From: Nanobdellota archaeon
GTDB lineage: Archaea > Nanoarchaeota > Nanoarchaeia > Woesearchaeales > GW2011-AR9
Length of the DNA stretch: 64,000 nucleotides
Direction: 5' to 3'
NCBI GenBank assembly: GCA_002687775.1
Contig: NZBF01000010.1
Coordinates: 1 to 64,000 of the forward strand
This document shows, in pieces, positions 8,914 to 18,365 of the stretch. The notes under the pieces are model-generated. The model was not told the DNA's origin, did not search any database, and worked only from the letters and a program-made list of their open reading frames with translations. Position 1 is the stretch's first letter. Each line of letters starts with the position of its first letter. The position numbers and the translations under genes were made by a program.

Positions 8914-9317
8914 GTAGAATTGATGACAAACTTGATGAAATTGTAACATTACACGAAGAACTCATGGAAGACTTACCCCCTGAGGAAGTATTTCTTAAGA
9001 AGAGAGTGGTAAGGAGGGGAATTGAAAAAACGGTTCAATTAATTGCTGATACTATTGTAGATGTTGCATTGATGATTATTTCACAGGAAGGTTTTGATCG
9101 CCCTCAAGATTCTCGAGATGCAATTAAGAAGTTGAAAGAAGAAGGAATACTTACGAAGAATCTTGCCAGCAAAATACAAGATTTTGTTTCTTTCAGGAAC
9201 CTTCTTGTACATCGTTATGTAAAAGTAAATAAAGAAGAGGAATATGAGAACATAGACGAGAATCATAAAGACATACTGGATTTTGTCCGAGCGATTGAAT
9301 CCTTCTCAAAAAAATAA
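8910..9317 (+). CDS. hepT: HEPN-domain RNase toxin (DUF86 type)
   Basis: 135 residues, all helical. RNLLVHRY holds the HEPN signature R-x4-H-x-Y (Arg96, His101, Tyr103): Arg and His cut RNA, and Tyr is the residue modified by the MNT partner in characterised systems. It follows the MNT gene with a 4-base overlap, the usual order. Cytoplasmic. It may act in plasmid/phage defence or stress. The stop is one base from the converging gene at 9318. Confidence 0.88.
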   Translation: MSRIDDKLDEIVTLHEELMEDLPPEEVFLKKRVVRRGIEKTVQLIADTIVDVALMIISQEGFDRPQDSRDAIKKLKEEGILTKNLASKIQDFVSFRNLLVHRYVKVNKEEEYENIDENHKDILDFVRAIESFSKK

Positions 9318-10712
9318 TCATATTATAAACTCACTTACTTTCACCCCAATCAATTTGTTCTCATCAATCAAAGTTCCCGTCTGTAGTAATGCATTTTTGA
9401 AAAAATCTTTTGAATAAAAATTATGTGATTGTACTAAAAACACTGTTCCTTTCAATTGAGGTATCAAAGTAATGTCATCTTTTTCTAATCTTACCACATC
9501 TTTATTTGAATAATAAGTAAATGCCCACCAAGCATGGTCTGATGTATCAAGTAAAATAGTTCCTGAATCGGCAAATTCTGCAGCTTCACGAAATTGTTCT
9601 TTTCCGTCCAAAGTGTAGTAATTTATGAGAACCACTGAAGTTATGATAAAATAAAGAAAGATAAGTAACACAAAAAGTTTCTTTGGCAGTGAAAATAACC
9701 TTTTTGCGAAAAAGATGTAAACAAAAGGAATGAAAACAAGCAAATACCTCACATAGGGAATGTTACCGAAGAAAGGTTTGTGGAAAAAGAATACCAAAAT
9801 AAGAAATAAGAGAAAGATGAAAATGAATGTGTTATTGGCTATTCTTGGAATAGTACGATCAAATCGTTTCGTCCATTTTGTGCTACCAGCTATCAAATAA
9901 GTAATGTAACTTTTTGTGAATGCTGAAATTAAAAACAAAATGAAAAATATATGAAATCCGTCAAAGCCGAATTTTTGAATAAATTTCACTGGAAGCATGT
10001 CTAAAAATAATCTGTCAAATTGTGAAACAAAAATAGGTAACCAGAATAAATAAGTGGCTAAAGTGAATCCGATGCTGAGTAAGAAATATTTCTTTTTGAA
10101 AGTTGTTTTGAATGGTAAAGGATTGTTGTCAATTTCTTTTGATTTTGCTAACACGAAGAAAAGAACAAATTCCAGAAATAATACACCAAAGCTGAGTATG
10201 TGGGTGTGGACCATTAATGCATTAAACAAGGCTAACCATAATGCATCGGATAACTTTCCAGATTTTATGAATTTGGTGAAAAATAAAAATGCAAGTAGTG
10301 AGAAAAACATGAATTGTGAATACATTTTAGCTTCCTGTGAATATAATATGAATGTGAAAGAAAACGAAAAGAATGTGGTAGCTAGTAAAGCAATCTTTCT
10401 ATTGTACAATTCTCGTGCAAACAGAAAGAAAATGGGAATGCATAACATACCAAACAGAAATGCAGGAAAACGTAAAGAAAATTCAGAAATGCCGAACGTT
10501 TTTACTTGCACCATTTCAATAACATAAAATAAGATAGGATGTACATCATATTTCAATAATGAAAGTAATTCTGGCATAGATTGAGTTGTATAATGTAATG
10601 TGAATCCTTCATCAACCCATAACGATTCTTCTTCTAATTGATGTAGTCGTAAGAATGTTCCCAATAGCAAAATAATTAAGAAAAATATGATTACTTTCTG
10701 CTTGTTTCCCAC
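9318..10712 (-). CDS. Polytopic glycosyltransferase, GT39/ArnT-like
   Basis: 464 residues with about ten membrane helices. The first loop has LWVDEGFT, matching the acidic active-site loop (D-E) of ArnT/PMT-type GT-C enzymes, then HPILFYV and SLRFPAF, which are typical of the family. A small soluble C-terminal part follows. These enzymes move a sugar from a polyprenyl-phosphate donor to lipid or protein on the outer side. A GTG start is used; no in-frame ATG precedes the first helix. Divergent from the GT2 gene at 10764, which could make its donor. Confidence 0.8.
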   Translation of the reverse strand: MGNKQKVIIFFLIILLLGTFLRLHQLEEESLWVDEGFTLHYTTQSMPELLSLLKYDVHPILFYVIEMVQVKTFGISEFSLRFPAFLFGMLCIPIFFLFARELYNRKIALLATTFFSFSFTFILYSQEAKMYSQFMFFSLLAFLFFTKFIKSGKLSDALWLALFNALMVHTHILSFGVLFLEFVLFFVLAKSKEIDNNPLPFKTTFKKKYFLLSIGFTLATYLFWLPIFVSQFDRLFLDMLPVKFIQKFGFDGFHIFFILFLISAFTKSYITYLIAGSTKWTKRFDRTIPRIANNTFIFIFLLFLILVFFFHKPFFGNIPYVRYLLVFIPFVYIFFAKRLFSLPKKLFVLLIFLYFIITSVVLINYYTLDGKEQFREAAEFADSGTILLDTSDHAWWAFTYYSNKDVVRLEKDDITLIPQLKGTVFLVQSHNFYSKDFFKNALLQTGTLIDENKLIGVKVSEFII

Positions 10713-10763
10713 TGAAATTGCTGGTTCATAATATTTATAAAGCTTATGAAATGCGAAATTGGT

Positions 10764-11642
10764 ATGAAAGTTATCATTAGTATTCCAGCATGGAACGAGG
10801 AAAAAACACTTCCAAGAGTTTTAGAAGAAATCAAAGATGTGATGAAGTTAACAAATTACAATTATGACATTCTTATCGTTGATGATGGGAGTGAAGATGG
10901 AACGATTGAAGTTGCTAAGAAACATGGAGCATTAGTATTTGCAAAAAATCATACCGGCCTAGCAGGACAATTTAAAGCTGAAATGAAAGAGTGTTTACGG
11001 TTGAAAGCTGACATCATTGTACACACTGACGCTGATGGGCAATATCATCCCAAACATATCCCTGAGCTTATTAAGAAAGTTGAAGATGGCTATGATTTAG
11101 TTCTTGGAAGTCGATTTAGAAGAAATATTAAACATATGGCTTTTTTGAAAAAGTTAGGGAATAAAGCATTTTCAGTTGTTTTAAGTTCATTAACAAAAGT
11201 TCGATTAACAGACACAACAACTGGTTATAGGGGATTTAACGCACGAGTTGCCAGAGAAATTAATTACATTAATCGCTTTACGTACACACAAGAACAAATC
11301 ATTAAAGCTGCCAAGCAGGGATTTAAAATTACTGAAATACCTATCATGTCTAGACGAACGAGAGCGTCACGATTATTTGGATCACCGTGGGAATATGCCA
11401 TTAAAGCGTGGACAAACATTTTCAGAATTTACCGAGATTATAATCCATTGAACTTTTTTGGAAAAATTGGTCTTGCTTTTTTTTCAGGAGGCTTTTTGAT
11501 TGGCTTATGGTTAGTCTACTTGTTTATTACAACAGGAAAAATTGGTCACGTACCATCGGCAATTTTAAGCATGTTATTAATAGTAGTAGGAATTCAAATA
11601 GTATTATTCGGGTTTTTAGCGGATATGATGGCGAATGACTAA
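10764..11642 (+). CDS. Family 2 glycosyltransferase with C-terminal membrane anchor
   Basis: 292 residues. IISIPAWNEEKTL at the N-terminus, VDDGSEDGT, then HTDADGQYHPKH near residue 90 as the metal/nucleotide site, TTTGYRGFN and RRTRASRLF further on, and two C-terminal membrane helices (about 230-250, 265-285). The layout is that of dolichol-phosphate mannose/glucose synthases and of the gene at 109. ATG 10764 begins right before the first strand; ATG 10746 is 18 bases upstream. The stop overlaps the following gene by 8 bases. Confidence 0.83.
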   Translation: MKVIISIPAWNEEKTLPRVLEEIKDVMKLTNYNYDILIVDDGSEDGTIEVAKKHGALVFAKNHTGLAGQFKAEMKECLRLKADIIVHTDADGQYHPKHIPELIKKVEDGYDLVLGSRFRRNIKHMAFLKKLGNKAFSVVLSSLTKVRLTDTTTGYRGFNARVAREINYINRFTYTQEQIIKAAKQGFKITEIPIMSRRTRASRLFGSPWEYAIKAWTNIFRIYRDYNPLNFFGKIGLAFFSGGFLIGLWLVYLFITTGKIGHVPSAILSMLLIVVGIQIVLFGFLADMMAND

Positions 11643-12846
11643 TATTATTTTTGTTCTGGTAGATGCACTCAATGCACGAAATTTAGGTTGTTTTGGGTAT
11701 GATAACATTTCCCCAAACATTGACAAATTAGCTTCAAGGGGAGCAGTTTTCAAAAAATGTTTCTCCTGCGCGAATGCCAGTGATACTGCACTCACTTCGT
11801 TAATGTCTGGCATGTACCCGCATTCTCACGGGATAACGCACCATAGTTTTGATGTGAGTGATTCACAATTAAGAAATTTTGAAGAACGTGAGGTTAAGTT
11901 AATGCAGCAAGTCCTGCAAAAAAATGGGTATGCAACGTTTGGCTTAGATTTCCTTGGTAGGTGGCATAACCGCGGTTACGATTATTACCCCTCATTAAAA
12001 ATAGATCGAACGAAACGAAAGGAACAGATGCATAACATGCAACTTCTTTTTGAATTTTTCCACGTGAAAGAATTTTTCAAAAAAGTGTATAGAATGAACA
12101 TGTTTAAAAAAATATTTGGCGGGTTTGATAGTTATCCAAACGATATTGAAACAACGGCTAATGCCATTAATATCATTAAACAGAAAAAAAATCCATTCTT
12201 TTTGTTTGTGCATTATTGGGGTGTTCATAAACCATACACGTGTCCGAATGTTTCTGATAAATTATCTGTTGCGTGTTACGATGATGCCATCAAGAAAGTT
12301 GACGGGCATGTTGGTGAATTAATGGCAGCGGCGGATGATGACACTGTTTTTGTTTTAGTTGGTGATCATGGTGAGAGTTTAGGAGAACATGGTATCAGTT
12401 TTGATCACCATGGATTATATGACGCATCCATGCATGTGCCATTAATTATTTCTGGAAATGGTATCCCAGTTATGCAGTTTGAAGGACTTACCAGTATTAT
12501 TGACATTTTTCCAACAGTGTTAGAAATCGCTGGAGTGACTCATGATGCAAGAATTGACGGGAAGAGTCTTTTCCCCGTCATGGAAGGAAAAGAAAACATT
12601 GTAAGAAATTACATCATTGGAAGTGAGAATTATTACCAAGATAAAATTTCAATAAGAACTGAAGATTACAAATATATTAAGAAAATTGGTCGTGGTACCT
12701 GTGGTAAATGTCAGATAGTTCACGGTGGTGATGTTGAGTTATATGATCTACAGAATGATCCTGAGGAATTGCATAACATTGCGGGAGAGCAGGAAAGTTT
12801 AGCGTATGTATTAGATAGAGAGTTAATGTACAGTATTTCTTATTAA
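11635..12846 (+). CDS. Sulfatase-like alkaline phosphatase superfamily protein lacking the CxPSR motif
   Basis: 403 residues. FVLVDALNARNLGCFGY matches the N-terminal metal Asp strand, VGDHGESLGEHG the second metal site, and LYDLQNDPEELHNIA the usual sulfatase end. Where arylsulfatases have C-x-P-S-R for formylglycine, this protein has S-D-T-A-L in ANASDTALTSLMSG, so a Ser or Thr would be the nucleophile. It may be a phosphatase, phosphotransferase or atypical sulfatase. No signal peptide. It lies in a glycan operon just before genes for activated sulfate. Confidence 0.72.
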   Translation: MTNIIFVLVDALNARNLGCFGYDNISPNIDKLASRGAVFKKCFSCANASDTALTSLMSGMYPHSHGITHHSFDVSDSQLRNFEEREVKLMQQVLQKNGYATFGLDFLGRWHNRGYDYYPSLKIDRTKRKEQMHNMQLLFEFFHVKEFFKKVYRMNMFKKIFGGFDSYPNDIETTANAINIIKQKKNPFFLFVHYWGVHKPYTCPNVSDKLSVACYDDAIKKVDGHVGELMAAADDDTVFVLVGDHGESLGEHGISFDHHGLYDASMHVPLIISGNGIPVMQFEGLTSIIDIFPTVLEIAGVTHDARIDGKSLFPVMEGKENIVRNYIIGSENYYQDKISIRTEDYKYIKKIGRGTCGKCQIVHGGDVELYDLQNDPEELHNIAGEQESLAYVLDRELMYSISY

Positions 12847-12900
12847 GTTTATTTTTCCACAACGTTTTTAAATTAAGAATTTCCACATTCAATTGAAAAG

Positions 12901-15141
12901 ATGGTAAAGATAATTGTTACACTGGGACCTTCTACAAAATCTGAGCAGGATTTGAGGAGGATAAAAGATAAAGGTGTTGATTTCGTTCGTATCAATATGT
13001 CTCATTCTACTCTTGACGATTTGAAATATTTTATAGCGTTGGCAAAGAAAGTTGGTATTCAGTTTATCATTGACACTGAAGGTTCGCAGGTGCGGACGGG
13101 AAAATTGGAAACAGATAAAATTGAATTGGAAGAGAATGATGTCATTACCATTTACAGAGATGAAAAAATAGGTAGCGTAGAAGGATTTTCACTTAAACCA
13201 AAGTACGCGGTTGAACAGTTGGAAGTGGGTGACTTACTTCATATTGATTTTGATACTGTTACATTGTGTGTATCCGATGTTTCCACCCTCGCTGATGGAT
13301 ACGTTAAAGCAAGGGCAATCACGGGAGGATTTCTAGGTAATAATAAAGCTGTAGTTGTAGATTCTGGTTCTGGAAAACAAATTCATCTTCCTGCACTTTC
13401 TGAGAAAGATCAGCAGTCCATTCAAATCGGGTTACAGGAAGGTATCGGGCATATTGCAGCGTCATTCATTCGTTCTGGTGAAGCTGTCGATGAAGTACGA
13501 CGAGCTACTCAAAATACAATGCGTATAATTTCTAAAGTTGAATGCATTGAAGCGTTAGAAAATATTCAAGATATCATCCGGAAGTCTGATTATTTGCTTA
13601 TTGACCGTGGAGATTTAAGCAAAGAAATTCCAGTGGAAAAAATACCGTTCACGCAAAAAATTATTTTGAATCGTGCTAAGAAATATGGTACTGAAGTGTT
13701 CGTGGCAACGAATTTACTTGAAACAATGATTAAAGAAAGAAAGCCAACACGTGCTGAAGTACATGATGTCATTAATACGATTTTTGACGGTGCAGAGGGG
13801 TTATGTCTATCCGCTGAAACAGCTATTGGAAAACATCCCATTGCTTGCATTACCATGTTGAACAAATTAATTCGACATGCTGAACTTGCAGAAACAAAAT
13901 CTGTGAATGAAGATGCTTTTGTGAAAAAGTTGGAAGAAAGTAATTATTTACTGAATTTTGACATTTCATCATCATTAGTTGAACCGCACGGTGGGAAATT
14001 AGTAGACAGAATGGTAAATAAAATTCCAGAATATATTGATCAAATGCCTACCATTCAGCTGGATGAAAATCGGCAACGTGATGTTGAACAAATTGGTATC
14101 GGAACGTACAGTCCATTAGAAGGATTCATGGGAAGTGAAGATATGCAGTCCGTCCTTGATCGCATGCGTTTAGCAAATGGGTTGGCTTGGCCTTTGCCAA
14201 TTCTTCTTGACGTTCCTGAGAATAAAGCAGAAGAGTTACAAGTAGGTCATGATGTTGCACTTATAGGGAATAATGGAACGATGGGAATTTTACATCTGGA
14301 AGAAAAATATACTTTTGATAAGAAAGAAATGGCTGAGAAATTATATTCTATAGATAACATGGAACATCCTGGTGTTCGCATGGTTATGAACATGCACCCA
14401 GTTTTACTTGCAGGAAAAGTAAGTTTACTGAAACGTATGAAAAATCCAGATAAACAGTACGAATTAACACCAAAGCAAACAAGGAAATTGTTTGAAGAGC
14501 GTGGCTGGGCAAAAGTTGTCGGGTTTCACACGCGAAATGTTCCACACAGAGGGCATGAATTTATTCAGCTTAGTGCAATGGAAAAGAAAAATTGTGATGG
14601 ATTGTTTGTACACCCTGTTGTTGGGAAAAAGAAAGTAGGAGATTATAATGCAAAATATATCATTAAAGCATATGAATTAATGTCTTCTTTTTATCCGAAA
14701 AATAAAGTTATATTTGGAACATTTTCAACTTATTCACGATACGCAGGACCTCGTGAAGCGTTGTTCACAGCATTATGCAGGAAGAATTTTGGTTGTTCAC
14801 ATTTTGTTGTTGGTAGAGATCACACAGGTGTTGGAAAATTTTATCATCCAAAAGCTAGTCATACAATTTTCGATAGATTCCCAGATTTGGGCATTGTACC
14901 TGTGAGATTTGATAAAGTATTTTACTCAAAGGTATTACAAGAACATGTACATGAAACAGATGTTGCTAATCATCCTCAAGAAGATAAATTTCATGTGAGT
15001 GGAACTGAAGCAAGAAAAATATTTGAGTCTGGTGAAGTTCCACCTGAATGGTTCATGCGGCCAGAAATTGGAAAAATGATTCTTGACTCTGTGCAGAAAG
15101 GAGAAGATGTCTTTGTCAAAGAAGCAGTGAAAGAGGTTTAG
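12901..15141 (+). CDS. Pyruvate kinase-ATP sulfurylase fusion protein
   Basis: 746 residues. Residues 1-335 are a pyruvate kinase barrel with inserted B domain: RINMSH (Arg30, Asn32, Ser34), DTEG (Asp58-Thr59), KVE (Lys212, Glu214), RGDL (Asp238), ATNLLE (Thr270). The allosteric C domain of pyruvate kinase is absent. Residues about 355-746 are ATP sulfurylase: TRNVPHRGH (His549, His552), GRDHTGVG (638-645), VSGTEAR and RPEIG. It makes adenylylsulfate from ATP and sulfate; the kinase half may regenerate ATP from PEP. Changes from usual pyruvate kinase are Glu60 (normally Lys) and Asn271 (normally Gln). Followed one base later by APS kinase. Fusion seen directly; coupling is inference. Confidence 0.9.
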   Translation: MVKIIVTLGPSTKSEQDLRRIKDKGVDFVRINMSHSTLDDLKYFIALAKKVGIQFIIDTEGSQVRTGKLETDKIELEENDVITIYRDEKIGSVEGFSLKPKYAVEQLEVGDLLHIDFDTVTLCVSDVSTLADGYVKARAITGGFLGNNKAVVVDSGSGKQIHLPALSEKDQQSIQIGLQEGIGHIAASFIRSGEAVDEVRRATQNTMRIISKVECIEALENIQDIIRKSDYLLIDRGDLSKEIPVEKIPFTQKIILNRAKKYGTEVFVATNLLETMIKERKPTRAEVHDVINTIFDGAEGLCLSAETAIGKHPIACITMLNKLIRHAELAETKSVNEDAFVKKLEESNYLLNFDISSSLVEPHGGKLVDRMVNKIPEYIDQMPTIQLDENRQRDVEQIGIGTYSPLEGFMGSEDMQSVLDRMRLANGLAWPLPILLDVPENKAEELQVGHDVALIGNNGTMGILHLEEKYTFDKKEMAEKLYSIDNMEHPGVRMVMNMHPVLLAGKVSLLKRMKNPDKQYELTPKQTRKLFEERGWAKVVGFHTRNVPHRGHEFIQLSAMEKKNCDGLFVHPVVGKKKVGDYNAKYIIKAYELMSSFYPKNKVIFGTFSTYSRYAGPREALFTALCRKNFGCSHFVVGRDHTGVGKFYHPKASHTIFDRFPDLGIVPVRFDKVFYSKVLQEHVHETDVANHPQEDKFHVSGTEARKIFESGEVPPEWFMRPEIGKMILDSVQKGEDVFVKEAVKEV

Positions 15142-15142
15142 C

Positions 15143-15661
15143 ATGGGAAAAGTATTATGGTTCACTGGTTTATCTGGTTCTGGAAAGACGACCATTGCCG
15201 AAGCTTTGAAAGTAAAGCTGGAAGGTATTGGGAAAAAAGTGTCAATCATCGATGGTGATGTAGTACGTAATACAATCAATAAACATCTTGGATTTTCTCG
15301 AGAAGATTTGATTGAAAATAATCGAGTGATGGCTGAATTAGCTCGTCAATCGATTGCCGATTATGTACTAGTGCCAAAAATATCTCCTCGTTCTGATGAT
15401 CGTGAGCAGGCCAAGAAAATAATTGGTGATAAGTTTATTGAATTATTTGTTGACAGGTCATTGCAAAGTTGTATTGAACGAGATGTGAAAGGATTATACA
15501 AAAAAGCATTGTCTGGAGAAATTCCAAATTTCATAGGTATTGCTGAATCAAATCCCTATAACCCGCCGGAAAATCCTGACATAACAATAAACACAGAAGA
15601 ATTAGCGCTTGATAAAAGTGTGCAGAAGATTGTTGATTTCTTACATTCACAAGAGTTTTAA
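15143..15661 (+). CDS. cysC: Adenylylsulfate kinase
   Basis: 172 residues. P-loop GLSGSGKTT (9-17), IDGDVVR (36-42), GFSREDLIENNR, ISPRSDDR carrying the Ser of the active site, and RDVKGLYKKALSGEIPNF, all typical of APS kinase. It phosphorylates adenylylsulfate to PAPS, the donor for sulfotransferases. The start lies one base after the stop of the PK-sulfurylase gene, so the two consecutive steps are co-transcribed. Full length for the family. No PAPS reductase is nearby, which favours sulfation over sulfate assimilation. Confidence 0.93.
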   Translation: MGKVLWFTGLSGSGKTTIAEALKVKLEGIGKKVSIIDGDVVRNTINKHLGFSREDLIENNRVMAELARQSIADYVLVPKISPRSDDREQAKKIIGDKFIELFVDRSLQSCIERDVKGLYKKALSGEIPNFIGIAESNPYNPPENPDITINTEELALDKSVQKIVDFLHSQEF

Positions 15662-15683
15662 ATAGGTAAAAGGTGTTATTGCA

Positions 15684-16586
15684 ATGAAATCAAAAATAAT
15701 CAGATTTTCAGTAGGAATTGCAGTATTAGTTCTTTTATTGTATCACGTTGGATTTAATGAAATAATTTCACTTCTTGAAATGGTTGATTATGGATATGTG
15801 TTGATTGCTTTCTTATTGTTCATTATCTCAATAATATTGGCTGCGGTAAACTTACGTATGATGATTCGACCACTAAAAATGATTCCGCTGCGCCACTTCA
15901 TTGATTATTATCTAGTAACACGAGTGAGTTCGTTATTTCTTCCAGGTAGATTAGGAGAATTTTCAATGGTGTATTTTTTGAAACGGGAGAAAATCAATAT
16001 TGGTAAAGGGACGGCAGCTATTATCATGGATAAATTTATCACGTTACTTTGTTCTACTATCATTGGGACTATTGGTGTGTTAATCTTATTTAAAAAACAA
16101 ATTAGTTTACTCATTCTTCTGGCTGCTGGTGCAGTAATATTGAGTGTTATCATTATTATCGGAGAGAAAGTAATAAACAAATATCTTCAAAAAAAATTTG
16201 CATCAGTGGTTACAGATTTCTCAGAAACCTTGAGAAATTATAGGAAGAAGTATCAACGTGAAATTCTTGCAAACGGTTTATTAACCCTTGGAAGGTTTGG
16301 TATCATTGCATTTTCTGCCCATTACATGTTTCTGGCATTACACATTGATGTTTCCAGCATATGGATTTTATTAATTGGTGGAATTGAAGTGTTAACAACA
16401 GTCGTGCCCATCACTATCAATGGATTGGGAATTAAACAATCCGTTGGCGTGTACATGTACAGTATAGTTGGAGTTACTGCAGAGATTACGGCTGCTCGGT
16501 ATATAATCGGTTTAATTATTCAATATGGATTCGGACTATTGTCTTTAGTTTTCATCAGGAGGGTTCATCATGAGACTACTCATTGA
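15684..16586 (+). CDS. AglD/LPG-synthase-type integral membrane protein
   Basis: 300 residues with about eight membrane helices. PGRLGEFS near residue 90 is the GR.GE signature of the PF03706 (lysylphosphatidylglycerol synthase TM region, UPF0104) family, which in archaea includes the C-terminal part of AglD and proteins beside glycan genes. It may move or modify lipid-linked sugars. Its end overlaps the next gene by 17 bases, so they are coupled. Family is clear; substrate unknown. Confidence 0.8.
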   Translation: MKSKIIRFSVGIAVLVLLLYHVGFNEIISLLEMVDYGYVLIAFLLFIISIILAAVNLRMMIRPLKMIPLRHFIDYYLVTRVSSLFLPGRLGEFSMVYFLKREKINIGKGTAAIIMDKFITLLCSTIIGTIGVLILFKKQISLLILLAAGAVILSVIIIIGEKVINKYLQKKFASVVTDFSETLRNYRKKYQREILANGLLTLGRFGIIAFSAHYMFLALHIDVSSIWILLIGGIEVLTTVVPITINGLGIKQSVGVYMYSIVGVTAEITAARYIIGLIIQYGFGLLSLVFIRRVHHETTH

Positions 16587-17616
16587 CATTTTACATCCAG
16601 CACAGGCGAACATTTGGAGAAATTTTATTTTGGAAATGGAAAAGAGAGGACATGAAATAATTGTCATTGGAAGAGATAAGGATTGTACATTGGATTTACT
16701 TGATCATTACGGAATAAGATACAAGAAAATAAGTTCTTTAGGGAAAGGATTTGCTGGTTTGGGCAAAGAATTAATCTCCCGTACGTATAAGTTGACAAAG
16801 TTATGTAAAAAGTATCAACCTGACTTATTACTTGGTTGTATGGGGCCATCCATTTCTATAACTGGAAAATTATTAGGCATTCCCTCTTTAGTTTTTTATG
16901 ACAACGAATCGGCAAAATTGACAAATTTCTATGTTTATAAATTAGCAACTAAATATATTACATCTTCATCTTATGAAGAAAATCCACCCAACCATGTTAC
17001 GTATAATGGTTATCAAAATCTAGCTTATTGTCACCCTAATTGGTTTACACCAAGTAAAGAAAAGGTTCTTGCACTAGGTATTAATCCTGATAAGAAGTTT
17101 TTTTTAATGCGGTTTGTATCTTGGGGAAGTTCTCATGATCTTGGCGCTGCAGGGTTTTCGGATAAAGTGTCTTTTGTCAAAGAATTAGCTAAACATGGGC
17201 AAGTCGTCATAAGTGCAGAGAAAAATTTGAAATTACCAAAAGAGTTATGGCCATATGCAATTATCATCCCTCCACATCTATTGGATGATATTATTGCCTT
17301 TGCTCACTTGACAGTTGGGGAAAGTGCATCAGTAGCTGCAGATGGTGCCTGTTTTGGCGTACCATCAATCTATTTAGCAAATACTAAACGGGGATATACT
17401 AATGAAATGGATACAAAGTTTGGGTTGGTGTTTAATTATACAAATCAGGAAAAAGCAATGCAAAAAGTTATTGAGTTAGCTGAAAGAAGTAAAGAATCAA
17501 TATCTTCTGAATTTCAAGAAAAAAGAAAAGAATTATTGAATCATTCCGTTGACATGGTTACATGGATGGTTGAGTATGTTGAGGATTACGTGCAAGCATC
17601 GCCAATACCATCATGA
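16570..17616 (+). CDS. DUF354 protein (GT-B-like fold)
   Basis: 348 residues. MRLLIDILHPAQANIWRNF is the typical DUF354 start, followed by KRGHEIIVIGRDK and DLLLGCMGPS. The fold resembles UDP-GlcNAc 2-epimerase and GT-B transferases, and AHLTVGESASVAADGACFGVPSI near 238-260 corresponds to their nucleotide-binding C-lobe. DUF354 genes recur in archaeal glycan clusters. The last 31 bases overlap the convergent lipoprotein gene. No reaction can be assigned. Confidence 0.78.
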   Translation: MRLLIDILHPAQANIWRNFILEMEKRGHEIIVIGRDKDCTLDLLDHYGIRYKKISSLGKGFAGLGKELISRTYKLTKLCKKYQPDLLLGCMGPSISITGKLLGIPSLVFYDNESAKLTNFYVYKLATKYITSSSYEENPPNHVTYNGYQNLAYCHPNWFTPSKEKVLALGINPDKKFFLMRFVSWGSSHDLGAAGFSDKVSFVKELAKHGQVVISAEKNLKLPKELWPYAIIIPPHLLDDIIAFAHLTVGESASVAADGACFGVPSIYLANTKRGYTNEMDTKFGLVFNYTNQEKAMQKVIELAERSKESISSEFQEKRKELLNHSVDMVTWMVEYVEDYVQASPIPS

Positions 17617-18332
17617 TTGTTGTCAATCTGTGAGGGATTGCCAACATCGGGGCAATTATCTTCCTCATCTGGGATACTATCATTATCATCGTCCGGATCG
17701 CAAGCATTACCCATGTAATCAATGTCACTATTTTCTTGAAGAGGATTAGCATCATACAAACAGTTGTCATTATCAGCGTTTGTTGAACAATCTTCGTCAG
17801 GTCCACAATTTAGTACGCCGTCATTATCGTGGTCAGTGTCACAAGCATCACCAATACCATCATTCTCGGCGTCGTCTTGTTGTATGTTTTTTGCTAATGG
17901 ACAATTATCTTCACCATCATCAACAAAATCTTTATCACAATCTTTATTTTGTACACAACCTTCATGTTCTTCATTGTCAAGGACACCGTCACCATCACAA
18001 TCTCTATTAACTATACATAGGGGGTGCACTTCGTCTTCGTCTAGAATGTCATCATTATCTTTGTCAATGTCACATGGATCTCCTTCACCATCACGATCAC
18101 CGTCAGCTTGATTTAAGTTAGGAATATTTACACAATTGTCATCATCATCATTAATAGTATCACCATCAGTATCAGCAACCAAGGGAGCTTTTCCTTCAAC
18201 AATAACTTCGACAGGTTCAACTACTGGCTCCTCTATTTCAACAACTATTTCTTCAACAGGTTGTTCAACAACTTCAGGTGGTACACAAGCTACTACTAAA
18301 GCTGCTAGAAGAACTAAAATTATCCACCTCAT
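17586..18332 (-). CDS. Thrombospondin type 3 repeat lipoprotein
   Basis: 248 residues. Lipobox VVAC (Cys16), a Val/Glu/Pro-rich spacer (20-50), then repeated calcium-binding loops: DTDGDTINDDDDNC, DRDGEGDPCD, DKDNDDILD, DCDGDGVLDNEE, and DNCPDVGNPSQIDNNHDGIG. TSP3 repeats bind calcium tightly and form rigid rods in extracellular proteins. TATA-like GTATTTAAAT at 18354-18363, 23 bases before the ATG. Probably a calcium-stiffened stalk or surface binder. The 3' end overlaps the DUF354 gene on the other strand. Confidence 0.82.
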   Translation of the reverse strand: MRWIILVLLAALVVACVPPEVVEQPVEEIVVEIEEPVVEPVEVIVEGKAPLVADTDGDTINDDDDNCVNIPNLNQADGDRDGEGDPCDIDKDNDDILDEDEVHPLCIVNRDCDGDGVLDNEEHEGCVQNKDCDKDFVDDGEDNCPLAKNIQQDDAENDGIGDACDTDHDNDGVLNCGPDEDCSTNADNDNCLYDANPLQENSDIDYMGNACDPDDDNDSIPDEEDNCPDVGNPSQIDNNHDGIGDACT

Positions 18333-18365
18333 AAGGAGAACTAATAACTGAGGGTATTTAAATGT

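Noticed and set aside
17764..18351. Ser/Pro-rich frames opposite the TSP3 lipoprotein
   Set aside because: Antisense of Asp-rich calcium repeats; low complexity and no independent signals.
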